The notes beneath the pieces are model-generated. The model had not been told where the DNA came from. It saw nothing but the letters and a program-made list of their open reading frames with translations, and did no database searches. Positions 25,166-33,582 of a stretch of DNA of 64,000 bases are shown piece by piece; the first letter of the stretch is position 1; every line of letters starts with the position of its first letter. The stretch spans positions 62,001-126,000 of the forward strand of contig JALHLU010000009.1 of assembly GCA_022844345.1 (NCBI GenBank), given 5' to 3'. A program made the translations under genes and the position numbers. Source of the stretch: Hyphomonadaceae bacterium (GTDB lineage: Bacteria > Pseudomonadota > Alphaproteobacteria > Caulobacterales > Hyphomonadaceae).

Positions 25166-27994
25166 ATGTTCAGCATCTTCCGGTCGGCAATCGCTGCAGC
25201 GGCCGTTGCTCTGGCTGCTTCCTGCAGCCCCGGCACGACGGCGACAGAAGCGCCGCTCGTTCCCGTCGAAACCTTCACGCTCGAGAATGGGCTGCGCGTG
25301 GTCCTCAACGTGGATCGCTCCGACCCTGTCGTGTCCGTCGTGCTGGCGGCGCATGCGGGATCGGCGCGCGAAACGCCGGGGCGCACCGGCTTTGCGCACA
25401 TGTTCGAGCACCTGTTCTTCCTTGATTCCGAGAACCTCGGCACGGGCGGGCTCGACAAGCTGAGCGCGCGCGTGGGCGGCTCTGGCGCCAATGGCTTCAC
25501 CAACAACGACCAGACCGTCTACCTGCAGACCGTACCCAACGATGCTCTGGAAAAGATGATCTGGGCCGAGGCTGACAAGCTTGGCTATTTCATCAACACG
25601 GTGACGCCCGCCGTGCTCGAAAAGGAAAAGGAAGTCGTCAAGAACGAGAAGCGGCAGAGCTATGACAACCAGCCTTACGGCCACCTCTTTCCGGTTCTGT
25701 CCGCCGCCATGTTCCCGGCGGACCACCCTTACAGCTGGCCCGTGATCGGCTCTCTGGCCGATCTCGACGCGGCGACGCTGGAAGACGTGCGCGGCTTCCA
25801 CAGCCGGTGGTATGTGCCCAACAACGCAACGCTTGTGCTGTCCGGCGATTTTGACACGGCGCAGGCGAAGGCCTGGGTCGAGAAATACTTCAACGACATT
25901 CCGAAGGGCGAGGCCGTTGAACGCCCTGCCCCCCGCCCCGCTCCGCTCGCCGCGACGATCAGGCGCCTGCACGAGGACAATTTCGCCACCCTGCCCCAGC
26001 TGACGCTGGCCTGGCCCGGCCCGCCCGCGTTCGACAAGGATGTGTGGCCGGCGATCATGCTGCTGACACTGCTGACCGACGGACAGGAAGCCCCGCTCAA
26101 CAAGTCCGTCGTCGAAGACGGCAAGCTTGCCGGGTCGGTAGACATGCTCATCGACGATGGGCAACTCGCGGGCATTGCCGGTCTCAACGTCACCGCCTTC
26201 GACGGCGTTGATCTCGACCAGGTGCAGGCCGCCATGGACGCGGGCTTTGCGGCCTTCGAGAAGGATGGCGTCCAGCCCGCCGCCCTTGAACGCGTGAAGG
26301 CCGTGGCCGAGGCGAACTTCTTCGCGGGCCTTGGCACGGTGAACGGCAAGGCCGCCCAGATCGCACGGTATGACGGCCTGCTCGGCCGCCCCGACTTTGC
26401 GGCTGAAGACCTCGCCCGCCTTCGCGCCGTGACGGCCGACGACGTGATGCGAGTCTATTCCACCTACATCAAAGGCAAGCCGCACTTTGCAGCCAGCTTC
26501 GTACCCAAGGGCCAGGCTGCTCTGGCGCTGGAAGGTTCGGGCGTCGCCAAGGTGGTCGAGGAGCCCATCGTCGCGGGCGCAGAGGCGCCGATTGACGCCG
26601 CCGCCGATCGCCCGGCCGCGCCGCCGAAGACGCCCTCAAGCTTCGATCGCACGATCGAGCCGCCGTTCGGCGCACCGCCCGTGGTGAAGGCGCCGGCCCC
26701 CTGGACGGCTGAACTTTCCAACGGGCTTGCCGTATCCGGCATCGAGGATCGCGAGCTTCCCATCGTTGCGTTCGAACTTGCCATCGACGGCGGCCGCCTG
26801 CGCGAGGACGCGAGCCGGCCGGGCCTTGCCAACGTCACCGCCGAGATGCTGACGCGCGGCACGGAAACAAAGACCCGCGCTGAATTCGAGAACGCGCTCG
26901 AACTGCTTGGCGCCCAGGTCGGCGTCGGCGCAGGCGACGAGCGCATCTATGTTTCGGGCACGACGCTGGCGCGCAACTTCCCCGCCACCATGGCGCTGGT
27001 CGAGGAGATGCTGCTCCATCCGCGCTGGGACCCGGCGGAGCTCGACCTCGTGAAGGCCGCCGTCACGGCGGATATCCAGGGCGAGCGGGCCGAAGCCAAC
27101 GTGATCGCCGAACGCGTGCTCTCCCGCCTCGTCTGGGGGCCGGAGCATATCCTCGGCAAGGGACCGCTTGGAACGGAAGCCTCTGTCGTGTCCTTCCAGC
27201 CGTCGGACCTCGCCGCCTTTCACAAGGCAGGCCTCGTCCCATCGAATGCCCGCCTGCGCATTGCGGGGGCCGTGAGCCAGGCCGAAGCTCAAGCGGCGCT
27301 TGCGAGCCTTGCCCAGACGTGGGCTGCGGGAACCGCTGGGCCCGTGGCTATGACAACACCTGCCGCGCCAGGCGCGACGAAGATCTATTTCCACGACATG
27401 CCGGGCGCGAAGCAGTCCGTGCTGATCTTCGCCAATCCCGGGCCCGCCCGCGCCAGCGCGGACTTCTATCCGGCATCGGCGATGAACTTCATTCTCGGCG
27501 GCGGCGGTTTTGCCTCGCGCCTCACGCAGGAACTGCGCGAGGGCAAGGGCTACACCTACGGTATCCGTTCCGGCTTCCAGGGCGGCAAGACGACGGGCCA
27601 GTTCCGGGTGTCGAGCCCGGTCCGGTCAAACGTCACGCTCGAGGCGGCCACGCTGATCCGCGACATCATGCGCGACTATGGCGCGACCTTCACGGCAGCG
27701 GACCTCGAGCTCACGCGCACATCGCTGGCCAAGAGCCGTGCACGGTCGTTCGAGAGTCTCAACGCCAAGCTGAACATGCTCGCCAACATCGGCGACATCG
27801 GCCTGCCGGCGGACTATGTCGCGCGCGAGACGGCCGCACTTGATGGCCTCACGCTTGAACAGGTTCAGGACCTGGCCAAACGCCTGATCACACCGGATGC
27901 GATGTACATCGTGGTGGTCGGCGATGCGGCTACGCAGGCGCAGCGGCTGTCAGCGCTGGGCTATGGCGCGCCGGTGGTGGTGAAGCTGGACTAG
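25166..27994 (+). CDS. M16 family zinc metallopeptidase, two-domain, secreted
   Basis: 942 residues from MFSIFRSAIAAAAVALAASC, preceded by GAGGAG. The N-terminus is a signal sequence with a weak lipobox (AASC, Cys20). The first M16 unit carries the inverted zinc motif HMFEH (His78, Glu81, His82) with the third ligand likely Glu161 (VVKNEKRQ); a second peptidase_M16_C region follows. The second half (about 510-940) is a degenerate non-catalytic M16 unit containing NFILGGGGFASRLTQELRE and GKGYTYG. Pitrilysin-like clamshell peptidases degrade peptides in the periplasm. An ATG 12 codons upstream gives a poorer signal peptide. Confidence 0.9.
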   Translation: MFSIFRSAIAAAAVALAASCSPGTTATEAPLVPVETFTLENGLRVVLNVDRSDPVVSVVLAAHAGSARETPGRTGFAHMFEHLFFLDSENLGTGGLDKLSARVGGSGANGFTNNDQTVYLQTVPNDALEKMIWAEADKLGYFINTVTPAVLEKEKEVVKNEKRQSYDNQPYGHLFPVLSAAMFPADHPYSWPVIGSLADLDAATLEDVRGFHSRWYVPNNATLVLSGDFDTAQAKAWVEKYFNDIPKGEAVERPAPRPAPLAATIRRLHEDNFATLPQLTLAWPGPPAFDKDVWPAIMLLTLLTDGQEAPLNKSVVEDGKLAGSVDMLIDDGQLAGIAGLNVTAFDGVDLDQVQAAMDAGFAAFEKDGVQPAALERVKAVAEANFFAGLGTVNGKAAQIARYDGLLGRPDFAAEDLARLRAVTADDVMRVYSTYIKGKPHFAASFVPKGQAALALEGSGVAKVVEEPIVAGAEAPIDAAADRPAAPPKTPSSFDRTIEPPFGAPPVVKAPAPWTAELSNGLAVSGIEDRELPIVAFELAIDGGRLREDASRPGLANVTAEMLTRGTETKTRAEFENALELLGAQVGVGAGDERIYVSGTTLARNFPATMALVEEMLLHPRWDPAELDLVKAAVTADIQGERAEANVIAERVLSRLVWGPEHILGKGPLGTEASVVSFQPSDLAAFHKAGLVPSNARLRIAGAVSQAEAQAALASLAQTWAAGTAGPVAMTTPAAPGATKIYFHDMPGAKQSVLIFANPGPARASADFYPASAMNFILGGGGFASRLTQELREGKGYTYGIRSGFQGGKTTGQFRVSSPVRSNVTLEAATLIRDIMRDYGATFTAADLELTRTSLAKSRARSFESLNAKLNMLANIGDIGLPADYVARETAALDGLTLEQVQDLAKRLITPDAMYIVVVGDAATQAQRLSALGYGAPVVVKLD

Positions 27995-28011
27995 GCGGCG
28001 GGCAGCACGCC

Positions 28012-28659
28012 CTAGGCCTCATCCGACCTCGGCAGCGTGCGTGTTTCCGCCTCCGCGCCATTCACCCAGGCGGCGAAGTGCGGCTCGGCCCACATGCGGT
28101 CGATATAGGCCTGCGCGTCGGCTGAGCGCGGGATGGCATAGGTGACGAAGCGGGTGACGACGGGGCCGTACATGGCGTCCGCGATGGACCATTGCCCGAA
28201 CAGGAATGGCCCGCCTGAGCGCGCCAGCCATTCGCGCCAGAATTCATCGACCTTCGCCGCATCGGCGAGGCCATCGGCGGTCATCCGGCTCGCATCCGTG
28301 CGGCGCTTGATGTTCATCGGCGCGTCATTGCGCAAGTTGGGGAAGCCCGAATGCATGATGGCGGCTGCGGCGCGGGCGAGCGCCCGGGCCGTGGAATCCT
28401 TCGGCCAGATTGCGGGCTGCTGTTCAGCCGCCCACTCGCAGATGGCGAGGCTTTCAGCGACGACCGCGCCGCCGCCAAGATCGAGCGCCGGCACCTTTGC
28501 ATTCGGCGAGATGGCGCCGAAGCTGGGCTTTCCGCCCAATTCTGGCAGCGCGTGGCTGACCTCCTCGAACGCGACGCCGGCATGGCGCAGCGCCAGCCAT
28601 GGCCGCATCGACCACGACGAGTAGTTCTTGTCGCCAATATGCAAGCGCGGCTTTGTCAT
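28012..28659 (-). CDS. glutathione S-transferase family protein
   Basis: 215 residues from MTKPRLHIGDKNYSSWSMRP, the typical start of this subgroup; a 54-residue in-frame extension overlaps the LysE gene and is rejected. Thioredoxin-fold domain with SPNAKVPALDLGGGAVVAES (cis-Pro site and glutathione-binding ES) and a C-terminal helical domain with FLFGQWSIADAMYGPVV. The YSSWS motif near residue 14 supplies the likely catalytic serine. Located 34 bases downstream of a LysE-family exporter gene on the same strand. Confidence 0.9.
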   Translation of the reverse strand: MTKPRLHIGDKNYSSWSMRPWLALRHAGVAFEEVSHALPELGGKPSFGAISPNAKVPALDLGGGAVVAESLAICEWAAEQQPAIWPKDSTARALARAAAAIMHSGFPNLRNDAPMNIKRRTDASRMTADGLADAAKVDEFWREWLARSGGPFLFGQWSIADAMYGPVVTRFVTYAIPRSADAQAYIDRMWAEPHFAAWVNGAEAETRTLPRSDEA

Positions 28660-28693
28660 CGCTGGCCTTTCCTCAGTTTGCGCCGTTCGGGCT

Positions 28694-29338
28694 TCAGTGT
28701 GCGCCCTGCCTGAATGTGAACACGACCAGCAGCGCCAGACTGAGAAAGACCACGCCGACGCCGCGCTCGAACCATTTGCGAATATCCGGATCGCCGAGGA
28801 AGCGCGATAGGCGGCCCCCAAGGTGCGTGTAGAGCCACTGGACGGCGAGATCGATCAGGGCGCCGACCGTGCCCAGCAGCAGGGTCTGCGAGAGGACATT
28901 GCCCTGGGCGTTGATGAACTGCGGCAGGAACACCATGAACCAGAAGACTGTCTTGGGATTGCCGAAGCCGATCATCAGCCCGTCGAAGAACGCGCCGCGG
29001 CCGACGGCGATCACGGGCGAAGGCTGGCCCGGCTCGACCAGCGGCTCGCCACGAAAGGAGCGGAAGATCGCTGCTGCGCCAAAGAAGGCGAGGCAGGCGG
29101 CGCCGGCCCATTTGACGATGAAGAAGGCAAGCTCCGACGTCTGCATCAGCACGCCGAGGCCAAGCGCCGTCAGCGCGAAATAGACGAGGTTGGCGACCTG
29201 GATGCCGAAGCCCGCCATCATGCCGGCGCGGTGCCCGCGCAAGGCGGCTTGCGACATGATGAACATCACGTTCGGCCCCGGCGCGAGGCTGACGAACGTG
29301 GTCAGGACCATGAACAACAGGAAGTTGTCAGGGATCAT
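28694..29338 (-). CDS. LysE family translocator
   Basis: 214 residues, about six membrane segments. VSLAPGPNVMFIMSQAALRG is the LysE signature; the second conserved block is FFDGLMIGFGNPKTVFWFMV. Presumed exporter of an amino acid, homoserine lactone or thiol compound; specificity cannot be read from sequence. Precedes the GST gene in a probable two-gene operon, mirroring the GST-LysE pair at 18.5-19.8 kb. Confidence 0.88.
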   Translation of the reverse strand: MIPDNFLLFMVLTTFVSLAPGPNVMFIMSQAALRGHRAGMMAGFGIQVANLVYFALTALGLGVLMQTSELAFFIVKWAGAACLAFFGAAAIFRSFRGEPLVEPGQPSPVIAVGRGAFFDGLMIGFGNPKTVFWFMVFLPQFINAQGNVLSQTLLLGTVGALIDLAVQWLYTHLGGRLSRFLGDPDIRKWFERGVGVVFLSLALLVVFTFRQGAH

Positions 29339-29390
29339 GGACCTCTTTTCCCGCCCGCGGACCGGATGTCTGCCGATAAGCCCTGAGAGG

Positions 29391-30269
29391 TCAAGCCCTT
29401 AACACCCGTCCGGCGACCGCGTCGAGGCGCGCAACAAGGGCCGGATCGCGATGCTGCGGTGCAGTGATGACCGCATGGTCAAGGCAGGTGTCGATGCCAT
29501 CGGGGTCCGGCGTACGCGGCGCGGCGGCCATGCGGGCTGCGATGCGCCCAACCAGGGCGGAGGCGCGCTCGGCGTTGTGATGCAGCACTTTCAGCACGTC
29601 GGTGACGGAGACCGCCTCCTCCTCCTCGCGCCAGCAGTCATAGTCGGTGACCATGGCGACGGTGGCGTAGGGAAGCTCGGCCTCGCGCGCCAGCTTTGCC
29701 TCCGGCATGTTGGTCATCCCGATCACATCGCAGCCCCAGGAACGATAGAGTTTCGATTCCGCCAACGAGGAGAATTGCGGGCCCTCCATGGCCAGATAGG
29801 TTCCGCCGCGATGCGTTGTGATCCCCAGCGCCAGCGCCTCTTCTGCGGCCAGCGCGGCCAGCCGTGATGACACCGGATGCGCCATGGAGACGTGGGCCAC
29901 TACGCCCTCGCCGAAGAAACTCTTCTCGCGCGCGAAGGTTCGATCGATGAACTGATCGACAATCACGAAATCACCGGGGGCGTACGCTTCCTTGAGGGAG
30001 CCGCACGCGGACAGCGAGATCAGGTCCGTGCACCCCGCTCGCTTCAAGACGTCGATATTGGCGCGGTAGTTGAGCTGGCTGGGGCCGAGGCGATGGCCGC
30101 GGCCATGGCGCGGCAGGAACACGACGTCGATGCCGTGCAGGTGCCCGCAGAACACCTGGTCCGATGGTATGCCCCAGGGCGAGGCGATGGCCTGCCAGCG
30201 GCCGCCCTCAATACCGGGGACCTGGTAGAGGCCGGAGCCGCCGATGATGCCGAGCGTCCAGTTGGCCAT
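29391..30269 (-). CDS. mtnP: S-methyl-5'-thioadenosine phosphorylase
   Basis: 292 residues. Begins with IIGGSGLYQVPGIE (phosphate-binding GGSG), PRHGRGHRLGPSQLNYRAN, SACGSLKEAYAPGDFV and the purine/sugar-site motif GTYLAMEGPQFSSLAESKLY with GCDVIGMTNMPEAKLAREAE, all diagnostic of MTAP-type phosphorylases. It cleaves methylthioadenosine from polyamine or autoinducer synthesis to adenine and methylthioribose 1-phosphate. Adenine can then be recovered by the apt product encoded nearby. No other methionine-salvage gene is in the window. Confidence 0.94.
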   Translation of the reverse strand: MANWTLGIIGGSGLYQVPGIEGGRWQAIASPWGIPSDQVFCGHLHGIDVVFLPRHGRGHRLGPSQLNYRANIDVLKRAGCTDLISLSACGSLKEAYAPGDFVIVDQFIDRTFAREKSFFGEGVVAHVSMAHPVSSRLAALAAEEALALGITTHRGGTYLAMEGPQFSSLAESKLYRSWGCDVIGMTNMPEAKLAREAELPYATVAMVTDYDCWREEEEAVSVTDVLKVLHHNAERASALVGRIAARMAAAPRTPDPDGIDTCLDHAVITAPQHRDPALVARLDAVAGRVLRA

Positions 30270-30317
30270 GGTTTCCCCGTCATCGTGCGCGACCGCGCCA
30301 GTGAGGGCCCAGTCTAG

Positions 30318-30843
30318 CGGATCGGGGTATCAGGGCTAGCTTCGAGAATACGGAGCTGCTTTGGGGCCGGCTGATGCGCCGCCCGGGATGCTGTGGTTCT
30401 GGCCCATTTCACGAGAATGGAGGGCCGGGGACGCGGATGGCTCCGCAGGTTTAGTCCGTAGTCCGTGGTTCGTAGTTCGAGAGCGGATCGCCCGCGTCCC
30501 CGGCGAATAGGTTTCCCTGCTCGCATCGCCCCGCGCCGACAGTGATCAGCTGCCCTCCGTGCGGAGACGACCAGCGCATAATGCGCTCACGCTGGAGGGG
30601 GTGGATAAGATTGTGCGCTGTCCTACAGCAGGAATCCGGCAGTGCGCTGAAAGTGATGGGGAAGATTTCTGGCCGGCGCCCGGCTACGCGGCCGAATCCG
30701 GCGCCTGCGCAGTTGGAGGATCGCGACTGCCTGAAGCGATTTGGCTGCGGGGAACCGGCTGTTTCACGCCGATGCGACCGCGAATCGCGACTGCAGGCCA
30801 TCCTTTCCTTGACCATCAGGGTCAGGCGCCTACGCTCGCCACG
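30318..30843. other. gene-free stretch upstream of the dicarboxylate symporter
   Basis: No reading frame here has homology-like content; the frames present are low-complexity. Visible structure is the long inverted repeat described separately at 30424-30504. The symporter frame remains open upstream to about 30559, but the translated extension has no transporter character, so this is more likely untranslated leader or regulatory DNA. No clear promoter could be picked by eye. Confidence 0.5.
30424..30504. repeat. 13-bp perfect inverted repeat enclosing tandem TAGTCCG-type units
   Basis: GCCGGGGACGCGG (30424-30436) and CCGCGTCCCCGGC (30492-30504) are exact complements, separated by 55 bases. 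A second inner stem TCCGC/GCGGA (30442-30446 and 30483-30487) is possible. The loop holds short tandem units, TAGTCCG repeated then TGGTTCG and TAGTTCG. It could be a mobile REP-like hairpin or a structured RNA segment. Confidence 0.6.
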
Positions 30844-32142
30844 ATGAACTGGTTCAAGATCACGCTGTGGAAGCGAGTGATGCTGGGATTGGCGCTGGGG
30901 GCCGCACTTGGCCTTGCCATGCGCTATGGGCTCGGACCTGAGGGAGCCTCCAGTCTCGCCACGACCTGGTTCAAGCCCTTCGGCGACGCATTCGTGAATC
31001 TCATCCGCATGCTGGTTGTGCCGCTGATATTCACAACGCTCGTCGCAGGCGTGACGGCGATGGGGGATCCAGCGCGGCTGGGCTCTCTCGGCGGCCGCAC
31101 GCTGCTGATGTACATGGTAACCACCTGGATCGCGGTTACGATCGGGCTGGTGATCGGGACCATCGTCCAGCCCGGAGCGGGCTTCGATATGACGAGCGTG
31201 CCGGCATCGGAACTCGCGAGCGCTCAGGCTCGCCTTGAGACGAATGACGCGACACTCGGCCTGGCCGAGCGGCTGATCGCGATCATACCGACCAACCCCG
31301 TCGCATCCTTAGCCAGCGGCGATGTGCTCCAGATCATCTTCTTCGCGATCTTCGTGGGCGTTGGATGCCTCATGGCCAAGGACCTCGGCCGCCCGCTGGC
31401 GCAGACTCTCGAAAGCGGGGCCGAGGTCATGATGAAGATCACGCACATCGTGATGGAGGCCGCGCCGTTCGGCGTGCTTGCCCTCATGACGTGGGTGATG
31501 GCCACGCAAGGGCTCGGCGTCTTTGTCGTGCTCGGCAAGATGGTATTCTGCCTCTACGCCGCCTGCCTCATTCATATGGTGCTGGTCTATGGCGGCATCA
31601 TCAAAATCATCTGCGGCCTGCCGCTGATCCGCTTTTTCCGCGGCATCGCCGATGCGCAGGCCGTCGCGTTCTCGACATCCTCCAGCAACGCCACACTGCC
31701 CGTCACCATGGCTTGCACCCGCAACAACCTTGGCGTCAGCCGGTCGATCGCTTCATCTGTCCTGCCGCTAGGCGCGACCATCAATATGGACGGGACCGCC
31801 CTCTATCAGGGCCTTATCGCTCTCTTTGCGGCACAGGCCTTCGGCATCGAGATGACCCTCCCGATGTACGGCATGGTCATGTTTACGGCGACGCTCGTTT
31901 CAATCGGCACTGCGGGCATTCCGTCTGTCAGCCTGTTCCTCGCTGCGACGACGCTGAGCGTCATCGGCGCGACGCCGGAACAGACTGTCATTGTCATTGC
32001 CGTGCTGTTCCCCTTTGATCGCCTGCTCGACATGATGCGGACGGTCACCAACATCACAGGCGACAGCGCCGTCGCGGTCGCCGTGGCGAAATGGGAAGGC
32101 GAGCTGGACGAGGACTCTTTCCGCGCCAAGGCAGTCGTCTAG
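30844..32142 (+). CDS. dicarboxylate/amino acid:cation symporter (DctA/GltP family)
   Basis: 432 residues from MNWFKITLWKRVMLGLALGA. Glutamate-transporter fold: first segments with FVNLIRMLVVPLIFTTLVAG, hairpin 1 FSTSSSNATLPVTM (serine-rich tip), TM7 GATINMDGTALYQG (sodium/substrate motif NMDGT) and hairpin 2 SIGTAGIPSVSLFLAATTLS. Takes up C4-dicarboxylates or glutamate/aspartate with Na+ or H+. The in-frame upstream extension to 30559 is rejected because it adds residues unlike any transporter N-terminus. Followed by a candidate intrinsic terminator. Confidence 0.93.
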   Translation: MNWFKITLWKRVMLGLALGAALGLAMRYGLGPEGASSLATTWFKPFGDAFVNLIRMLVVPLIFTTLVAGVTAMGDPARLGSLGGRTLLMYMVTTWIAVTIGLVIGTIVQPGAGFDMTSVPASELASAQARLETNDATLGLAERLIAIIPTNPVASLASGDVLQIIFFAIFVGVGCLMAKDLGRPLAQTLESGAEVMMKITHIVMEAAPFGVLALMTWVMATQGLGVFVVLGKMVFCLYAACLIHMVLVYGGIIKIICGLPLIRFFRGIADAQAVAFSTSSSNATLPVTMACTRNNLGVSRSIASSVLPLGATINMDGTALYQGLIALFAAQAFGIEMTLPMYGMVMFTATLVSIGTAGIPSVSLFLAATTLSVIGATPEQTVIVIAVLFPFDRLLDMMRTVTNITGDSAVAVAVAKWEGELDEDSFRAKAVV

Positions 32143-32157
32143 CGCATGATCATTGTC

Positions 32158-32175
32158 GGTTGAATCGATTCAACC
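32158..32175. repeat. 18-bp perfect palindrome with two GANTC sites
   Basis: GGTTGAATCGATTCAACC is its own reverse complement and lies 16 bases after the symporter stop. It contains GAATC and GATTC, both GANTC sites that CcrM methylates in alphaproteobacteria. It could be a terminator hairpin, a protein-binding site or a methylation-sensitive element. Confidence 0.6.
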
Positions 32176-32284
32176 CGATCCGCTGATCCTGAGTGCCGTC
32201 AGGACGAGCGGGGACAGGATCGTGCTTCCCGTCAAGGCGAGCGGCGTCTCGGTTTAGGTCGAGGCCGCAACGGGATCCCCCGAT

Positions 32285-32332
32285 CCGGAATCCGCATCGT
32301 CCAACAGCCCCGAAGGACATTGCGGATTCCGG
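32285..32332. repeat. 12-bp inverted repeat hairpin downstream of symporter
   Basis: CCGGAATCCGCA (32285-32296) pairs with TGCGGATTCCGG (32321-32332); an inner GTCC/GGAC pairing extends the stem past a 2x2 mismatch. It lies two bases before a separate terminator-like hairpin. Purpose unknown; it may be part of a compound terminator region between the convergent symporter and cytochrome genes. Confidence 0.5.
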
Positions 32333-32333
32333 T

Positions 32334-32361
32334 ATACGCCTCGCGGCGTATCTGCGTTTTT
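32334..32361 (+). terminator. candidate intrinsic terminator of the symporter gene
   Basis: ATACGCC (32334-32340), loop TCGC, GGCGTAT (32345-32351), then TTTTT within five bases. It lies about 190 bases after the symporter stop. A further very GC-rich hairpin (32375-32404) sits next to the end of the cytochrome c1 gene and may serve the opposite strand, though no T-run follows on that side. Confidence 0.5.
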
Positions 32362-32416
32362 GGGGGAAAGCTGCGGCGCGCGGGCCAGTGAGGCCGCGCG
32401 CGCCAGTCAGCGGGGT

Positions 32417-33571
32417 CTAGTGTTCGACGTTCCGCCAGATGCGGCGGTAGGACAGGAAGGTCAGGATCGCGAGCAGGAAGAGGAACGGGATGACCGCCGT
32501 TCCGAGCTGCTTGCGGGCTTCCGTGCGAGGATCGCTAGCCCAGGCGAGGAACACCGCGACGTCATGCGCCTGTTGCTCGATCGTGGTCGGCTTGCCGTCG
32601 TCGAACGTGTTGGGATCGCAGGACGCGCCGCCCTGCGCACCTTCCACGCAATCACGCTGCAGGCGGATGTCGAACTCCTGCAGCGGCGGAGCCATGGCGA
32701 GGAAGCCGCCCGGTGGCTTGTTGCGAGGGTCCTTGCCGATCCACTGGCTGGCCGTATCCCCATGGAAGTACGCGTTGTAGTTCTGGCCCGGCGTCACGAC
32801 GAGACCTTGCGGCGGCGGGACATAGCCCTGCAGCAGCGAATAAAGGTAACCCGCGCCGCCATTGCGCGCCTTGACGATAACCGACAGGTCGGGCGGCACG
32901 GCGCCGCCGTTCGCGACAGCCGCCGCAGTGGCGTTGGCGTAGGGCGACGGGAATGCGTCAGCCGGAATGGCCGGCATGGCGACCATGGCTCCCGAGTCGG
33001 GATCTTCCTTCGTCACCATGAACTCGCTGGCGAGCTTCTTCACGACCGGGTTGTCGTTCGGGTTCGGATAGCGCGGATCGTAGAACGGGGCGCCAACGTC
33101 GCCGAGGTTGCGGAACGAGAGCAGCTTCATGCCGTGGCAGCTGGAGCAGACAGCCTTGTAGACCTTGAAGCCGCGCTGCATGGCGTTGACGTCGAACGTG
33201 CCGAAGGCGCCGTCATGCTTCCAGCCGCCCTTGGGCGTCAGCTCATGATGGCCGCCGCTGGCATGCTCTTCATCGCCAGCGTGGTCCGAAGCGGCGGCGC
33301 CATGGTCGGCGACGGGCACCGGAACCGGGGCGGCGACCGGCGCGGGCTCGACGGGAGCAACCGTTCCGTCAGGCGCCACAGTGGTGGCAGGCGCTCCAGC
33401 TTCGGGCGCAGGCGTTGCCGGTACGGGAGCGGGTTGCTCGACCGGCGGCGTGGCCGGTTGCTGCTGCGCGAAGGCCGTCACGCCGAAGGCGGCAATGCCC
33501 AGGATGGCGACGATAGCCACTGCCTGCTTGGCGGGAGCGGTCTTCGAAAGGGCGAGTTTGGCGAAACGCAT
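32417..33571 (-). CDS. petC: cytochrome c1, bc1 complex
   Basis: 384 residues. A signal peptide (cleavage near AFAQQ, about 35) is followed by an unusual 75-residue proline/alanine-rich spacer with a histidine-rich end (HASGGHHE). The haem c site is CSSCH (Cys142, Cys145, His146), and the Met ligand is probably Met293 (LAMAPPL). Two further cysteines (308 and 318) might form a disulfide. A C-terminal membrane anchor spans about 356-375. Last gene of the petABC operon: accepts electrons from the Rieske protein and passes them to cytochrome c. Confidence 0.95.
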   Translation of the reverse strand: MRFAKLALSKTAPAKQAVAIVAILGIAAFGVTAFAQQQPATPPVEQPAPVPATPAPEAGAPATTVAPDGTVAPVEPAPVAAPVPVPVADHGAAASDHAGDEEHASGGHHELTPKGGWKHDGAFGTFDVNAMQRGFKVYKAVCSSCHGMKLLSFRNLGDVGAPFYDPRYPNPNDNPVVKKLASEFMVTKEDPDSGAMVAMPAIPADAFPSPYANATAAAVANGGAVPPDLSVIVKARNGGAGYLYSLLQGYVPPPQGLVVTPGQNYNAYFHGDTASQWIGKDPRNKPPGGFLAMAPPLQEFDIRLQRDCVEGAQGGASCDPNTFDDGKPTTIEQQAHDVAVFLAWASDPRTEARKQLGTAVIPFLFLLAILTFLSYRRIWRNVEH

Positions 33572-33582
33572 GTCTCTCTCCC

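Noticed and set aside
24032-26485. Long minus-strand open frame (817 codons) across apt, mipA and the M16 gene
   Set aside because: It lies antisense to three well-supported genes and has the arginine/histidine/glycine-rich composition expected from the complement of high-GC coding DNA.
28660-28821. 54-residue N-terminal extension of the second GST
   Set aside because: It overlaps the LysE gene and has no thioredoxin-fold character; the ATG at 28659 has its own ribosome binding site.
30559-30843. N-terminal extension of the dicarboxylate symporter
   Set aside because: The symporter fold begins at MNWFKITLWKRV; the extra residues are unlike any family N-terminus and there is no start with a good ribosome binding site.
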